From assembly GCF_003201105.1 (NCBI RefSeq), contig NZ_QICJ01000002.1, positions 124,001-188,000 on the forward strand: 64,000 nucleotides of DNA, given 5' to 3'. Both the position numbers and the translations under genes were made by a program. A model generated the notes under the pieces. It saw only the letters and a list, made by a program, of their open reading frames with translations. It made no database searches and was not told where the DNA came from. Below, piece by piece: positions 1 to 8,158 of this stretch (positions are counted from its first letter, which is position 1; each line of letters starts with the position of its first letter). Source of the DNA: Dyella sp. AtDHG13. Its GTDB lineage: Bacteria > Pseudomonadota > Gammaproteobacteria > Xanthomonadales > Rhodanobacteraceae.

Positions 1-228
1 CAGGCGATAGCGAAGCAGCCGTGCGCCGATCACGAACACGCAGAACACCGGCAGCGCCAGCAGCTTGGCCACGATGCCCGACGTTCCCGACACCAGGGCC
101 GCGCCGATGGTGACGAAGTTACCGGTGACATGCGCGGTGAACAGGCCGTGCAGCGCCAGGAAGCCGGCGGTATCCACATAGCCGGCCATCACGCTGAGGA
201 TGGTCGGCAGCCAGGGTTTCTCATTCAT
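1..228 (-). CDS. DUF1275 (YoaK family) membrane protein, partial
   Basis: The reverse strand encodes the first 76 residues of a protein cut by the window edge. It opens MNEKPWLPTILSVMAGYVDT and continues with GFLALHGLFTAHVTGNFV, which is the N-terminal signature of the YoaK/DUF1275 family of polytopic inner-membrane proteins (a GYVD element followed by a TGN element). Two hydrophobic segments are visible, at about residues 8-30 and 45-65. Transport of small molecules has been suggested for the family, but the function is unknown. It is the last visible gene of the leftward accessory cluster, 42 bases after the porin stop, so it may be cotranscribed. The C-terminal two thirds lie outside the window. 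Confidence 0.85.
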   Translation of the reverse strand, partial: MNEKPWLPTILSVMAGYVDTAGFLALHGLFTAHVTGNFVTIGAALVSGTSGIVAKLLALPVFCVFVIGARLLRYRL

Positions 229-270
229 GCAGTTTTCCTCTCCCGCAGCCGGGCTTGCTTTTTCGTAACG

Positions 271-1746
271 TCACCACATGAACCTCCCTTCGACGCCGAG
301 GTAATCGCCGTCGCGTCCGCCGGCCATGCGTATCGCCCGCCCCGCGTCGAAATGCACAGCTTCCAGTGCCCCGGTGAAGTTCGCGTTGAAGGCGTAATCC
401 GCGCGCAGCTGTCCATACACGCCCGTCCATTTGCCGCCATGCCCGGCCGTGCCGGGCAGCGGGATATTCGGTTGCACATAGATGGCATCGGCGGTGGATT
501 CGCGCCACTGGAATCCCGCCGCGGCCATCAGCGTGAGACGGCTCACCGGCTTGATGGTCACGCTGGGTTTGACGTGGCGCAGGTTGGTGTAGCCCGTATA
601 GCCAGCCAGCGTGAAGTAGTAGCCATTGGGAAACAGCGGATTGAAGGTGCCCACCGTGCCGTCGCCGGGATGGCGATCGCCGGAGGCCGCATCGATCTGC
701 AGCCCGATGCGCGGCGACCAGGCCACGGGCCAGGTGTAACCGACCCGCGCACCCGTGCCCCAGGCATCGATATCCTTCGCGCCCACGTGGCCGCGCTGCG
801 CCATGGCTTCCAGGTCCCAGTCGATGCCCGATTGGTTGCCCGCGAAACGCACGTCGTAGACATCGCGATGCTCGTTGCCCGTGGCATCGAGATAACGCGC
901 GTTGTCGCGGGCGTACAGCGAGTAGTACGCCGAGAGTTCGTCCCTGCCCCACAGCAGCCGCTCGACGCGCAGCGTGTGGAAGCGGAAGTGCCGGTTGGAC
1001 GTATCGTCGAAGGGGTGTTCGTCGTTGTATTGCACGGGCTGGCTGAGAAAGCCGATGAAGCGCCACTTGCCGGTTTCCCAGTCGGCCCAGACCGCATCGA
1101 ACGACTGGCGCACATTCGGGCCGTCGCGCAAGGAAACGAAGCGCTGCAGGTCGAAGGCGAAATCCTGTCGCCCCACGCGCGCCTTGAACGTGCCGCTGGC
1201 GAAGGTGCGGACGTAGGCGAGAAAGGCCAGCCGCAGGTCCCAGGGGTTGCGATCCGCCCCGCCGATCACCTGCTTGCCCACGGTGCGCGCATCCTCGAAC
1301 TGCACGAACGCCTGCCAGTAGTGCGCGAAATGCAGGTCGGCATGCAGCTGGAACCGCTGCAGCAGATAGCTATCGTTCGGGTTGTGGCCGATGCCGAAAC
1401 TGGCCGCATCCTGCATTTCCGTTCGCTCACGTAAATTCACGCCGAACGACAGATACGTCTTCGGATCGGCGTCGCTCAACGACAGGTACTTGAGCGCATC
1501 GCCCCACTGGGTACGCAAGGCAGGATCGGCCAGCACCGACCAATCCTCCTGCCAGCGATTGCTGCGCAGCGCCGGCCGCTCCGCCGCGTTCTGCGCGGGC
1601 GTGGCTTCCGTGGAATCGGCGCTGGCGTCCTGCGCGCGAGCCACCACCGAGACTAGCGCCGCGCCCGCCAGCATCAGCCCCACCGCCATGGAACGCACGG
1701 GAGCGGCGACACATGAAGGGCCCGGCACCCGCCCCGCTACGCTCAT
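271..1746 (-). CDS. Alginate-export-family outer-membrane porin
   Basis: A 491-residue protein with an N-terminal signal sequence (hydrophobic stretch at about residues 20-38, with a likely cut after the ARA preceding QDAS). The mature part begins with the helical-looking RWQEDWSVLADPALRT stretch and then alternating aromatic beta strands (LSFGVNLRERTEM, LQRFQLHADLHFAHYWQAFV) typical of the alginate_exp domain. It ends in an aromatic residue (GRFMW), as expected for insertion by the Bam machinery. Such porins carry small or polymeric organic substrates across the outer membrane. The chosen ATG lies 5 bases after the stop of the upstream VOC gene. A downstream Met 20 residues in (MAVGLMLAG) would also leave a full signal peptide. 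Its place at the end of an enzyme cluster suggests substrate uptake or export. Confidence 0.8.
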   Translation of the reverse strand: MSVAGRVPGPSCVAAPVRSMAVGLMLAGAALVSVVARAQDASADSTEATPAQNAAERPALRSNRWQEDWSVLADPALRTQWGDALKYLSLSDADPKTYLSFGVNLRERTEMQDAASFGIGHNPNDSYLLQRFQLHADLHFAHYWQAFVQFEDARTVGKQVIGGADRNPWDLRLAFLAYVRTFASGTFKARVGRQDFAFDLQRFVSLRDGPNVRQSFDAVWADWETGKWRFIGFLSQPVQYNDEHPFDDTSNRHFRFHTLRVERLLWGRDELSAYYSLYARDNARYLDATGNEHRDVYDVRFAGNQSGIDWDLEAMAQRGHVGAKDIDAWGTGARVGYTWPVAWSPRIGLQIDAASGDRHPGDGTVGTFNPLFPNGYYFTLAGYTGYTNLRHVKPSVTIKPVSRLTLMAAAGFQWRESTADAIYVQPNIPLPGTAGHGGKWTGVYGQLRADYAFNANFTGALEAVHFDAGRAIRMAGGRDGDYLGVEGRFMW

Positions 1747-1751
1747 GATCG

Positions 1752-2660
1752 TCAGTGGCTGGCGCCGGCGTGGATCTCGGCCACGTAGCCGCCGGGGAAT
1801 TCCACCAAGGCCGATTCGCGGCCTTCGCTGGTGTAGGGCTCCACCAGCACCTTCGCGCCATGCGCCTTCGCCTTGACCAGCGTGTCCGCAAGACTGGCCA
1901 CTTCGTAGCCGGTCATTTCGTGGCCATACGGATACGGCAGATGCCCGTCGGTGACGAACACCGTCATCTTGCCGAAGGTGGATTCGATACGGATGCGCCG
2001 GAAGCTGTCGCCGCTGCGGCCGATCTCCACGCCCGGCGCCTTGGCTTCGTCCGACACCACCTTGCCGTGCGAGAACGCCAGGAAGCTCTTCACGAACGCG
2101 TCCGCGCGATCCGGCGAGACGTATACGCGGTTCTCCGGGATGGTCTGGAACGGCGCATAGTTCGGCGGCGTGGTGTGCCAGTACAGCTGCATGTTCACGC
2201 CGCCCGGCCACTGGATGACCACGTCGCGGCCGATGGGATCGGGGAAGGTCTGCACGATCACATCCGCGCCCGCCACGCGGGCCGCCCTCACCGCCACGTC
2301 GATGTCGGTGACCAGATAGCCCGTGCGCTCGCTGCCGAACGGATGCGGGACCGGCGTGCGGAAGCCGAACAACGACACCGTACCCACCGGCGTCTGCAAC
2401 AGCTGGGTGCTGGTGCTGCTGGGCGTGGGCGTCACCGTGGCGATGCCCTGCTTGGTGCTCTGGCCGCCGAAGGTGGCGAGGAAGCTCTCCACGAAGCGAT
2501 CCACGTCGGCCGGTGCCACGTAGACGTGCGTGGTGTCGTACTGCGCGCCCACCGCCACCATCGGCGTGGCGGGCGATTCCTTGGCGAAAGCCGGCAGCGA
2601 CGATGCGCCCACCGCGCTGAAGCCAAGGGCGAAGGCGAGAAGCCTGGAATACATGCGCAT
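1752..2660 (-). CDS. Exported two-domain VOC (glyoxalase-like) protein
   Basis: A 302-residue protein with a clear Sec signal peptide (MRMYSRLLAFALGFSAVGAS, likely cut after PAFA). The mature region carries two similar halves, each starting with a VYV-[AS]P element and a phenylalanine-rich helix: TTHVYVAPADVDRFVESFLA at about residue 44 and ENRVYVSPDRADAFVKSFLA in the second half. This is the repeated beta-alpha-beta-beta-beta layout of the vicinal oxygen chelate superfamily. Family members are metal-dependent lyases, dioxygenases or binding proteins, and the reaction cannot be read from the sequence. A periplasmic VOC protein is less usual than a cytoplasmic one. A GGGAG ribosome site precedes the ATG. 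It lies between the DoxX-like gene and the porin with short gaps, so it is probably in their operon. Confidence 0.75.
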   Translation of the reverse strand: MRMYSRLLAFALGFSAVGASSLPAFAKESPATPMVAVGAQYDTTHVYVAPADVDRFVESFLATFGGQSTKQGIATVTPTPSSTSTQLLQTPVGTVSLFGFRTPVPHPFGSERTGYLVTDIDVAVRAARVAGADVIVQTFPDPIGRDVVIQWPGGVNMQLYWHTTPPNYAPFQTIPENRVYVSPDRADAFVKSFLAFSHGKVVSDEAKAPGVEIGRSGDSFRRIRIESTFGKMTVFVTDGHLPYPYGHEMTGYEVASLADTLVKAKAHGAKVLVEPYTSEGRESALVEFPGGYVAEIHAGASH

Positions 2661-2681
2661 GAGGAAAACTCCCTTGGATGA

Positions 2682-3122
2682 TCAGTAGCCCGCAGGGGAA
2701 GGCGCCGCCGCCCGGTCGCGCAGGTCATGCCACGCCACCAGCAGGAAACCGCCGACCAACCCCAGGTGTTCAAAAAAAGCGTTCATGGCGCCAAACCGCT
2801 CGGGCTGCGGCATCTGCCAGAAACGATTGGCCACGAAGGTCGCCGCCAGCGTGAAGACCGCCAACAGCAGCGCGCCCAGCCAGCGCCCCCGCCCGGTGAG
2901 GATGGCGAGCGAAGCCCCCAGCTCCAGCACGATGGTCAGCAAGGTGATCGGCACTGCCGGCGACAAACCGAAATGCGCGGTTTCCGCCACCGCGGCGTGG
3001 ATGTCCCACGCCTTCTGCAAGCCGCCCTGGAGATAGGCCGCGCACAGGCCAAGCAAGGCCAGCCAATGCACCAGCGGTGTGGCGAAGCGTGCGTATCGCG
3101 ATGTCGACGCCATGGCATGCAT
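2682..3122 (-). CDS. DoxX-like family membrane protein
   Basis: A 146-residue integral membrane protein with four hydrophobic segments, at roughly residues 12-32, 50-72, 82-102 and 114-132, matching the DoxX/SURF4 four-helix layout. The stretch AYLQGGLQKAWD in the first helix is typical of the family's ALFLLSGLxK element. DoxX-like proteins are often found beside oxidoreductases and have been linked to electron transfer or thiosulfate oxidation, but most are uncharacterised. The ATG at 3122 lies two bases after the stop of the amidohydrolase gene, so the two are probably translationally linked. A second ATG three codons in is an alternative. An upstream extension is open but would run inside the amidohydrolase gene. 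Confidence 0.75.
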   Translation of the reverse strand: MHAMASTSRYARFATPLVHWLALLGLCAAYLQGGLQKAWDIHAAVAETAHFGLSPAVPITLLTIVLELGASLAILTGRGRWLGALLLAVFTLAATFVANRFWQMPQPERFGAMNAFFEHLGLVGGFLLVAWHDLRDRAAAPSPAGY

Positions 3123-3124
3123 GC

Positions 3125-5005
3125 TCACACCGCCCAACACGCGCAGCCCAGCGCACCCCAGAAGGATTTCAGGTCCGACACCGGCAGGCGGCTCGACCAC
3201 GCACTCACGTGATCATGGCCATGCACGGAGCATCCATGGCTGCAGCCGCAGGATGCCACCGGCGTTGCGGGTGCCGCGTCGCGCTGCTGCGCCCAGGCGC
3301 CGTAACCGCCGTAGGTTCGCACCGGGGACCACTCCGGCATCGCCGGGGGCACGCTCACGTCCTCGAACGCGGCATAGCCGCCGCTGCCGTACACCACGCG
3401 TCCGCCGACGATGGTGAGCAACGAGGTCGTGTCGGCGATATCGGCTTCCGGGCAAGCGAAGAAGTCGCGGTCGGGCACGATCAGGTCGGCGAGCTGGCCC
3501 ACCTTGATCTGGCCCTTCTTGCCCTCCTCATTGGAGAACCAGGTGACGTGCTCGGTCCACATGCGCAAGGCGGTTTCGCGATCCAGGCAGTTGGCGCGCG
3601 GATACAGGTTCAAGCCGCCGACCGTCCTGCCCGTCACCAGCCATGACAGCGACACCCACGGGTTGTACGACGCCACGCGCGTGGCGTCGGTGCCGGCCGA
3701 GGTGCGCAGGCCCTTCTCCAGCATGCGCTTCACCGGCGGCGTTGCCTGCGCGGCGGCCGGGCCGTAACGCTCCACGAAGTACTCGCCCTGGTAGGCCATG
3801 CGGTGCTGCACGGCTACGCCGCCACCCAGCGCCGCGATGCGGTCGATGGAGCGCTCGGAGATGGTCTCGGCGTGGTCGAAGAACCAGTGGAGCCCTTGCA
3901 GCGGAATGTCGCGATTGACCTTCTCGAACACGTCCAGCGCCCGGCTGATCGTTTCGTCGTAGGTGGCATGCATGCGCCACGGCCAGCGGTTCTCGGCCAG
4001 CACGCGCACCACCTCTTCCAGCTCGCCTTCCATCTGCGGCGGCATGTCCGGGCGCGGCTGGCGGAAATCCTCGAAATCCGCCGCGGAGAACACCAGCATC
4101 TCGCCGGCGCCGTTGTGGCGGAAATAGTCGTCGCCCTGCTTGTATTTGGAACTGCGCGTCCAGTTGAGGAAGTCTTCCTTCTCCTGCTTCGGCTTCTGCG
4201 TGAACAGGTTGTAGGCAAGCCGGATGGTGAGCTGGTTTTCCACCGCGAGCTTTTCGATCACGGCATAGTCGTCGGGGTAGTTCTGGAAACCGCCGCCCGC
4301 ATCGATGGCGCCGGTCACGCCAAGGCGGTTCAACTCGCGCATGAAGTGGCGCGTGGAATTGAGCTGGTAGTCGAACGGCAGCTTCGGCCCCTTCGCCAGC
4401 GTGGCGTAGAGAATCGCGGCATTCGGCTTGGCCAGCAGCAGGCCGGTGGGATTGCCAGCGCCATCGCGCACGATCTGCCCGCCCGGCGGCTCCGGCGTAT
4501 CCCTGGTGTAACCCACCGCACGCAGGGCGGCGCCGTTGAGCAGCGCGCGGTCGTACAGGTGCAGCAGGAACACCGGCGTATCCGGTGCGACGGCGTTGAG
4601 TTCCTCGATGGTCGACAGGCGCTTCTCGGCGAACTGGTGCTCGGTGAAACCGCCCACCACGCGCACCCATTGCGGCGCGGGAGTGATCGCCACCTGCTGC
4701 TTGAGCATGGCCATGGCATCGGCCAGCGAGCGCACGCCGTCCCAGCGCAGCTCCAGGTTGTAGTTCAGGCCGCCGCGGATGATGTGCAGGTGGTTGTCGA
4801 TCAGGCCCGGCAGCACGCGCTGGCCCTTGAGGTCGATCACCCGCGTGCGCGGGCCGGCCAGCGGCATCACCTCGGCATTGCGTCCCACGGCCACGAAACG
4901 GCCATCGGCGATGGCCACCGCCTCGGCCTCGGGCAGGCCACGGTCCAGCGTGGTGATGCGTCCGCCGTGAAGGATCAGGTCAGGTACGGGCTCGCCGGCG
5001 CTCAT
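3125..5005 (-). CDS. YtcJ-type amidohydrolase with Cys/His-rich tail
   Basis: A 626-residue amidohydrolase_3 (YtcJ/AepA-like) enzyme, predicted cytoplasmic. The N-terminal beta sandwich (LILHGGRITTLD) is followed by the metal-binding LPGLIDNHLH with H72 and H74. Further expected ligands are present: H346 in MHATYDE, H378 in WFFDHAET and D440 in SAGTDAT. These support a working metal hydrolase acting on an amide, imide or ring C-N bond, with unknown substrate. After the usual end of the fold, residues 586-599 form the cysteine/histidine cluster CGCSHGCSVHGHDH, and the protein ends GALGCACWAV. It overlaps the XapX gene by ATGA and is followed two bases later by the DoxX-like gene. A divergent, ligand-poor paralog lies at 21543-23297. 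Confidence 0.88.
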   Translation of the reverse strand: MSAGEPVPDLILHGGRITTLDRGLPEAEAVAIADGRFVAVGRNAEVMPLAGPRTRVIDLKGQRVLPGLIDNHLHIIRGGLNYNLELRWDGVRSLADAMAMLKQQVAITPAPQWVRVVGGFTEHQFAEKRLSTIEELNAVAPDTPVFLLHLYDRALLNGAALRAVGYTRDTPEPPGGQIVRDGAGNPTGLLLAKPNAAILYATLAKGPKLPFDYQLNSTRHFMRELNRLGVTGAIDAGGGFQNYPDDYAVIEKLAVENQLTIRLAYNLFTQKPKQEKEDFLNWTRSSKYKQGDDYFRHNGAGEMLVFSAADFEDFRQPRPDMPPQMEGELEEVVRVLAENRWPWRMHATYDETISRALDVFEKVNRDIPLQGLHWFFDHAETISERSIDRIAALGGGVAVQHRMAYQGEYFVERYGPAAAQATPPVKRMLEKGLRTSAGTDATRVASYNPWVSLSWLVTGRTVGGLNLYPRANCLDRETALRMWTEHVTWFSNEEGKKGQIKVGQLADLIVPDRDFFACPEADIADTTSLLTIVGGRVVYGSGGYAAFEDVSVPPAMPEWSPVRTYGGYGAWAQQRDAAPATPVASCGCSHGCSVHGHDHVSAWSSRLPVSDLKSFWGALGCACWAV

Positions 5006-5280
5006 GACTTCTGCTCCGTGGCATCGCCCGTGCGCGCGGCGCGGCGGGCGGTGGGCAATTCACCGCACATGTGCGGCTTCACCTGCTCGCGCAGCCAGAC
5101 GGTGGGTTCGGCCTGGCGATGCAGGATGTTCTTCACCAGCGGCGGCAGTTGTTCTCCGCACAGGATGCCCAGCAAGCCCACCAGCGCCACCAGGGGCGGC
5201 GCTGGCGAGCGAACCTGCAGCAGGGCGTAGATGATGCCGACCAGTACGCCGGCAGCCATCGAGATGACGTAGATTTTCAT
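5002..5280 (-). CDS. XapX domain (DUF1427) small membrane protein
   Basis: A 92-residue protein starting MKIYVISMAAGVLVGIIYAL, with two hydrophobic helices at about residues 4-22 and 29-48 and a LLGILCGEQ element. This matches the XapX domain family (also DUF1427). Family members are small inner-membrane proteins that tend to sit beside hydrolases or amidohydrolases; no biochemical role is established. The soluble C-terminus (residues 60-92) is charged. Its last four bases overlap the ATG of the amidohydrolase, strong evidence for translational coupling. An in-frame ATG two codons upstream (MAMKIYV) is an equally possible start. The neighbours suggest a membrane partner in the same small-molecule pathway. 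Confidence 0.8.
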   Translation of the reverse strand: MKIYVISMAAGVLVGIIYALLQVRSPAPPLVALVGLLGILCGEQLPPLVKNILHRQAEPTVWLREQVKPHMCGELPTARRAARTGDATEQKS

Positions 5281-5306
5281 GGCCATGCTCCAGAACTGCG
5301 CCGCGC

Positions 5307-5960
5307 TCAGCCTTCGTGCGCTCCGAACATGCTCTTGGCATAGGTGATGCCAAGCCCATACGAGCCGCCGAAGCGCTTGGCGACGCCGGTGGTGCTGTCG
5401 TACGTCGCGGTGCGCGCCCAGTCGCGCTGGAGTTCCAGCAGGTACTGCAGCGAGGTCATCGGGCGGGCGCCCGCCTGGATCATGCGCTCCATCGCGCGGT
5501 TGTGCGCCTCGGCGGAGACGTCGCCGCAGGCGTCGGCGATCACGTAGACCTCGAACCCCTGGTCCAGCGCCGACAGCGCCGGGCCGACGATGCACACCGA
5601 CGTCCACAGGCCGGCCAGCACCACGCGGCTCTTGCCGATCTCGTTGACGCGCTTGATCACGGCGGCGTCTTCCCAGGTGTTCATCGAGGTGCGATCCAGC
5701 AGCGCCTGGCCCGGGAACGGGTCGGTGATCTCGCTGTACATCGGGCCGGAGAAGGTCTTCTCGGCCACCGTGGTGAGGATGGTGCTCACCTTGAAGCTGG
5801 CCGCCGAGTTCGCCACCAGCGCGGCGTTGTTGCGCAGCACGGTGGGATCGATGGAGTGCGTGGCAAAGGACATCTGCGACTGGAAGTCGATCAGGATCAG
5901 CGTGTGATCGGTCGGCGTCAGCAGCTGCTTGCCCGGGGTCGGCGTGGCGGTGATGGACAT
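5307..5960 (-). CDS. Isochorismatase-like cysteine hydrolase (YcaC-related)
   Basis: A 217-residue cytoplasmic hydrolase of the isochorismatase superfamily. The first strand LILIDFQSQM carries the catalytic Asp (D25), and the nucleophile is C123 in GLWTSVCIVG. The C-terminal region (NRAMERMIQAGARPMTSLQYLLEL) resembles the YcaC group more than true isochorismatases. YcaC relatives are assumed to act on amides or ureido compounds, but their substrates are unknown. The ATG at 5960 has GGAG at a normal distance; an upstream in-frame start at 5990 has no such site. It lies 26 bases before the XapX gene and 60 bases after the alpha/beta hydrolase stop, so it is probably in one leftward operon. Confidence 0.85.
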   Translation of the reverse strand: MSITATPTPGKQLLTPTDHTLILIDFQSQMSFATHSIDPTVLRNNAALVANSAASFKVSTILTTVAEKTFSGPMYSEITDPFPGQALLDRTSMNTWEDAAVIKRVNEIGKSRVVLAGLWTSVCIVGPALSALDQGFEVYVIADACGDVSAEAHNRAMERMIQAGARPMTSLQYLLELQRDWARTATYDSTTGVAKRFGGSYGLGITYAKSMFGAHEG

Positions 5961-6020
5961 GGGGATTCTCCGGTAGTCGAACAGGGACACGCCGGCGCGA
6001 AACCGGCGTGCACCGATGGA

Positions 6021-7010
6021 TCAGGAACGGATGAACTCGAGCAGGTCCTTGTTGACCTGTTCCTGGTGCGTCGCGGTCAGGCCGTGCGGCGCGCCCGGAT
6101 ACACCTTGAGCGTGGCGTGCTTGACGATCTTGGCCGACAGGCGGCCCGAGTCGTCGATGGGCACGATCTGGTCGTCGTCGCCGTGGATCACCAGCGTGGG
6201 CACCTCGATCTTCTTCAGGTCGTCGGTGTAGTCCACTTCCGAGAACTGCTTGATGCAGTCGTACTGGCCCTTCAGGCCGCCCATCATGCCCTGCCTCCAG
6301 AACGAGTCGCGCATGCCCTGCGTGGCGTTGGTGTGCGGGCGGTTGGCGCCGAAGAACGCGCCGGACAGGTCCTTGAAGAACTGCGAACGGTCGGCCAGCG
6401 TCTTGGCGCGGATGTCGTTGAACACCTCGATGGGCAGGCCGCCAGGGTTCTTCTCGCTCTTGACCATCACCGGCGGCACCGCGCCGATCAGCACCGCCTT
6501 GGCGACGCGCGCATTGCCGTGGCGGCCGATGTAGTGCGCCACTTCGCCGCCGCCGGTCGAATGGCCGACCAGCACGATGTTCTTCAGGTCCAGCTTCTCG
6601 ATCAGCGCGGCGAGGTCGTCGGCATAGGTGTCCATGTCGTTGCCGTTCCACGGCTGGCCCGAGCGGCCGTGGCCACGGCGGTCGTGCGCGATGGTGCGGT
6701 AGCCGTGCGAGCTGAGGAAGAACATCTGCGCATCCCACGCATCGGCCGACAGCGGCCAGCCATGCGAGAACACGACAGGCTGCCCCTGCCCCCAATCCTT
6801 GTAATAGATCTCGGTGCCGTCTTTGGTGGTGATCGAACTCATGTCTTGGGTTCCATGTGAGGGATGGTTAGGCGCGCCCGCACCGAACGCGCTGGACGGC
6901 ACGGTCAGCCCGATCGCGGGCAGCGCCAGTGCGGCCGATGCCACCGCCACGCCGCCCATGAAGGCGCGCCTGGCGGCGTCGATCTCCGCACCTTGGTCTT
7001 TCGTCGACAT
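6021..7010 (-). CDS. Alpha/beta hydrolase (non-heme chloroperoxidase type) with export-like leader
   Basis: A 329-residue protein. Residues 57-329 are a complete alpha/beta hydrolase of the cofactor-free haloperoxidase/esterase family: oxyanion motif [16 protein letters not shown], nucleophile elbow GHSTGG with S151, acid D280 in HGDDDQIV and H309 in APHGL. Residues 1-56 are unusual for the family. They hold twin arginines (R14-R15, ARRAFMGG) and a hydrophobic, alanine-rich run ending before SSAFGAGAP, resembling a Tat leader, so the enzyme may act in the periplasm. A second ATG at residue 57 would give the classic cytoplasmic form; the 7010 ATG was chosen because the leader is a coherent export signal. 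It is the first gene of the leftward cluster, downstream of two inverted repeats. Confidence 0.85.
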   Translation of the reverse strand: MSTKDQGAEIDAARRAFMGGVAVASAALALPAIGLTVPSSAFGAGAPNHPSHGTQDMSSITTKDGTEIYYKDWGQGQPVVFSHGWPLSADAWDAQMFFLSSHGYRTIAHDRRGHGRSGQPWNGNDMDTYADDLAALIEKLDLKNIVLVGHSTGGGEVAHYIGRHGNARVAKAVLIGAVPPVMVKSEKNPGGLPIEVFNDIRAKTLADRSQFFKDLSGAFFGANRPHTNATQGMRDSFWRQGMMGGLKGQYDCIKQFSEVDYTDDLKKIEVPTLVIHGDDDQIVPIDDSGRLSAKIVKHATLKVYPGAPHGLTATHQEQVNKDLLEFIRS

Positions 7011-7172
7011 ACGGGTTCTCCCGGTGAACCCGTCGAGCGCGGCGCATCCGGCGATGAAGCCGTGGCAGGTTGCAACCCATGCGTTGCAACCCATGCGCGC
7101 GTGACGGAAGTGATGAGGAAAGGTGGGCCAGCTCATGTGCTGCTGCCCATCGACATTCTTCTCATTGCGCGC

Positions 7173-7221
7173 GGGATAGGTATCCCAATCGCGGCATATC
7201 TGGCCTACCCGATCAGGTAGG
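7173..7221. promoter_or_regulatory. Paired inverted repeats, candidate response-regulator operator
   Basis: Two perfect inverted repeats lie in the 297-base gap between the response regulator and the hydrolase cluster. The first, GGGATA-GG-TATCCC, spans 7173-7186. The second, CCTACC-CGATCA-GGTAGG, spans 7204-7221 and has a TACC...GGTA core. Their centres are 33 bases apart, about three helical turns, so a protein bound to both would sit on one face. LuxR/NarL-type regulators often use TAC...GTA half sites. The arrangement suggests binding by the adjacent regulator to control the cluster. No clear -35/-10 pair was identified beside them. Confidence 0.45.
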
Positions 7222-7307
7222 TACGGCCGCGGGAAAAACGCCCCCCGCGCGCGCAAGCGTGCACGTCCACGAAACGTGTTTCACGGGTGTTACGGATCGG
7301 GAGAAGA

Positions 7308-7940
7308 TCAACCGTCGAAGAAGCCGCGATTGCGCGCCAGCGTGACCGCATGCGTGCGGTCGAGCGCGCCGAGCTTGGTCATGATGTTCTTCAGGCGCGC
7401 CTTCACGGTGTCTTCGGAAACGCACAGGATGTCGGCGATGCGCTTGTTGGTGTGGCCGGTCGCCACCAGCCGCAGCACGCTGAGCTCGCGGTCGCTGAGC
7501 ATTTCCGACCAGGCGTGCGTGGCGATCTCGCCGGCCACCTCCGCCGCCACCACGCGGCGTCCTCCCATCACCGAGCGAATGCCGGCGAGGATCTCCTCGC
7601 GCGTCGCGGTCTTGAGCAGGTAGGCGTTGGCGCCGAACGTCAACGCGCGCTTCACGCGCGCATCGCCGGGATAGGAAGTGAGCACGATGATCCGCGCATC
7701 CGGAAACTCGCCGCCCAGGGTCGAAATGGCCTGCAGGCCATCCACGCCAGGCATCTGCAGGTCGATCAGCGCCACGTCGGGCCGCAGCTCGCGATAACGC
7801 ACGATGGCTTCCGCGCCATCGGCGGCCTGCCCCACCACGTCCATGTCGGGCGCGCTCTCGATCGCGGCGACGATGCCGTCGCGCATGATCGGATGATCGT
7901 CGGCGATCAGCACCCGGATGCGTGTCGCATCAGCTGTCAC
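7308..7940 (-). CDS. LuxR/NarL-family response regulator
   Basis: A 210-residue two-component regulator. The receiver domain (about residues 5-120) has the acidic pair in VLIADDHPIM (D14, D15), the phospho-acceptor D60 in VALIDLQMPG, the Thr/Ser in VLTSYPGDA and the conserved Lys in YLLKTATREE. The C-terminal LuxR helix-turn-helix (about 145-205) reads LSDRELSVLRLVATGHTNKR then IADILCVSEDTVKARLKN. The GTG at 7940 was chosen because GAGGGACC lies just upstream and the protein then starts like its relatives; in-frame starts at 7976 and 8006 lack a ribosome site. It is divergent from the propeller histidine kinase, its likely partner, and lies upstream of and in the same direction as the hydrolase cluster, its likely target. 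Confidence 0.88.
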   Translation of the reverse strand: MTADATRIRVLIADDHPIMRDGIVAAIESAPDMDVVGQAADGAEAIVRYRELRPDVALIDLQMPGVDGLQAISTLGGEFPDARIIVLTSYPGDARVKRALTFGANAYLLKTATREEILAGIRSVMGGRRVVAAEVAGEIATHAWSEMLSDRELSVLRLVATGHTNKRIADILCVSEDTVKARLKNIMTKLGALDRTHAVTLARNRGFFDG

Positions 7941-8158
7941 GATAAGGTCCCTCGACACGTGATGGGCGGGCGTCATCGGCGGTCGGGGCCACCGCCGGTG
8001 CAACACGCCGCACTATAGCGGGCGCGGCACCGTGCGGGGCAATGCCCATTCGGGTGATTCTGCGTTCACCGCATGGCACCTATGGCCGCCGCGCGCGCGG
8101 CGATATGCTGCACGCATCGCCGGCGGGCAAGGCCGCCGGCGCCCCATACGGAATAGCT

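Noticed and set aside
8042-8158. Upstream extension of the histidine kinase from 8042
   Set aside because: It would place 39 charged residues before the signal peptide and has no support from the family.
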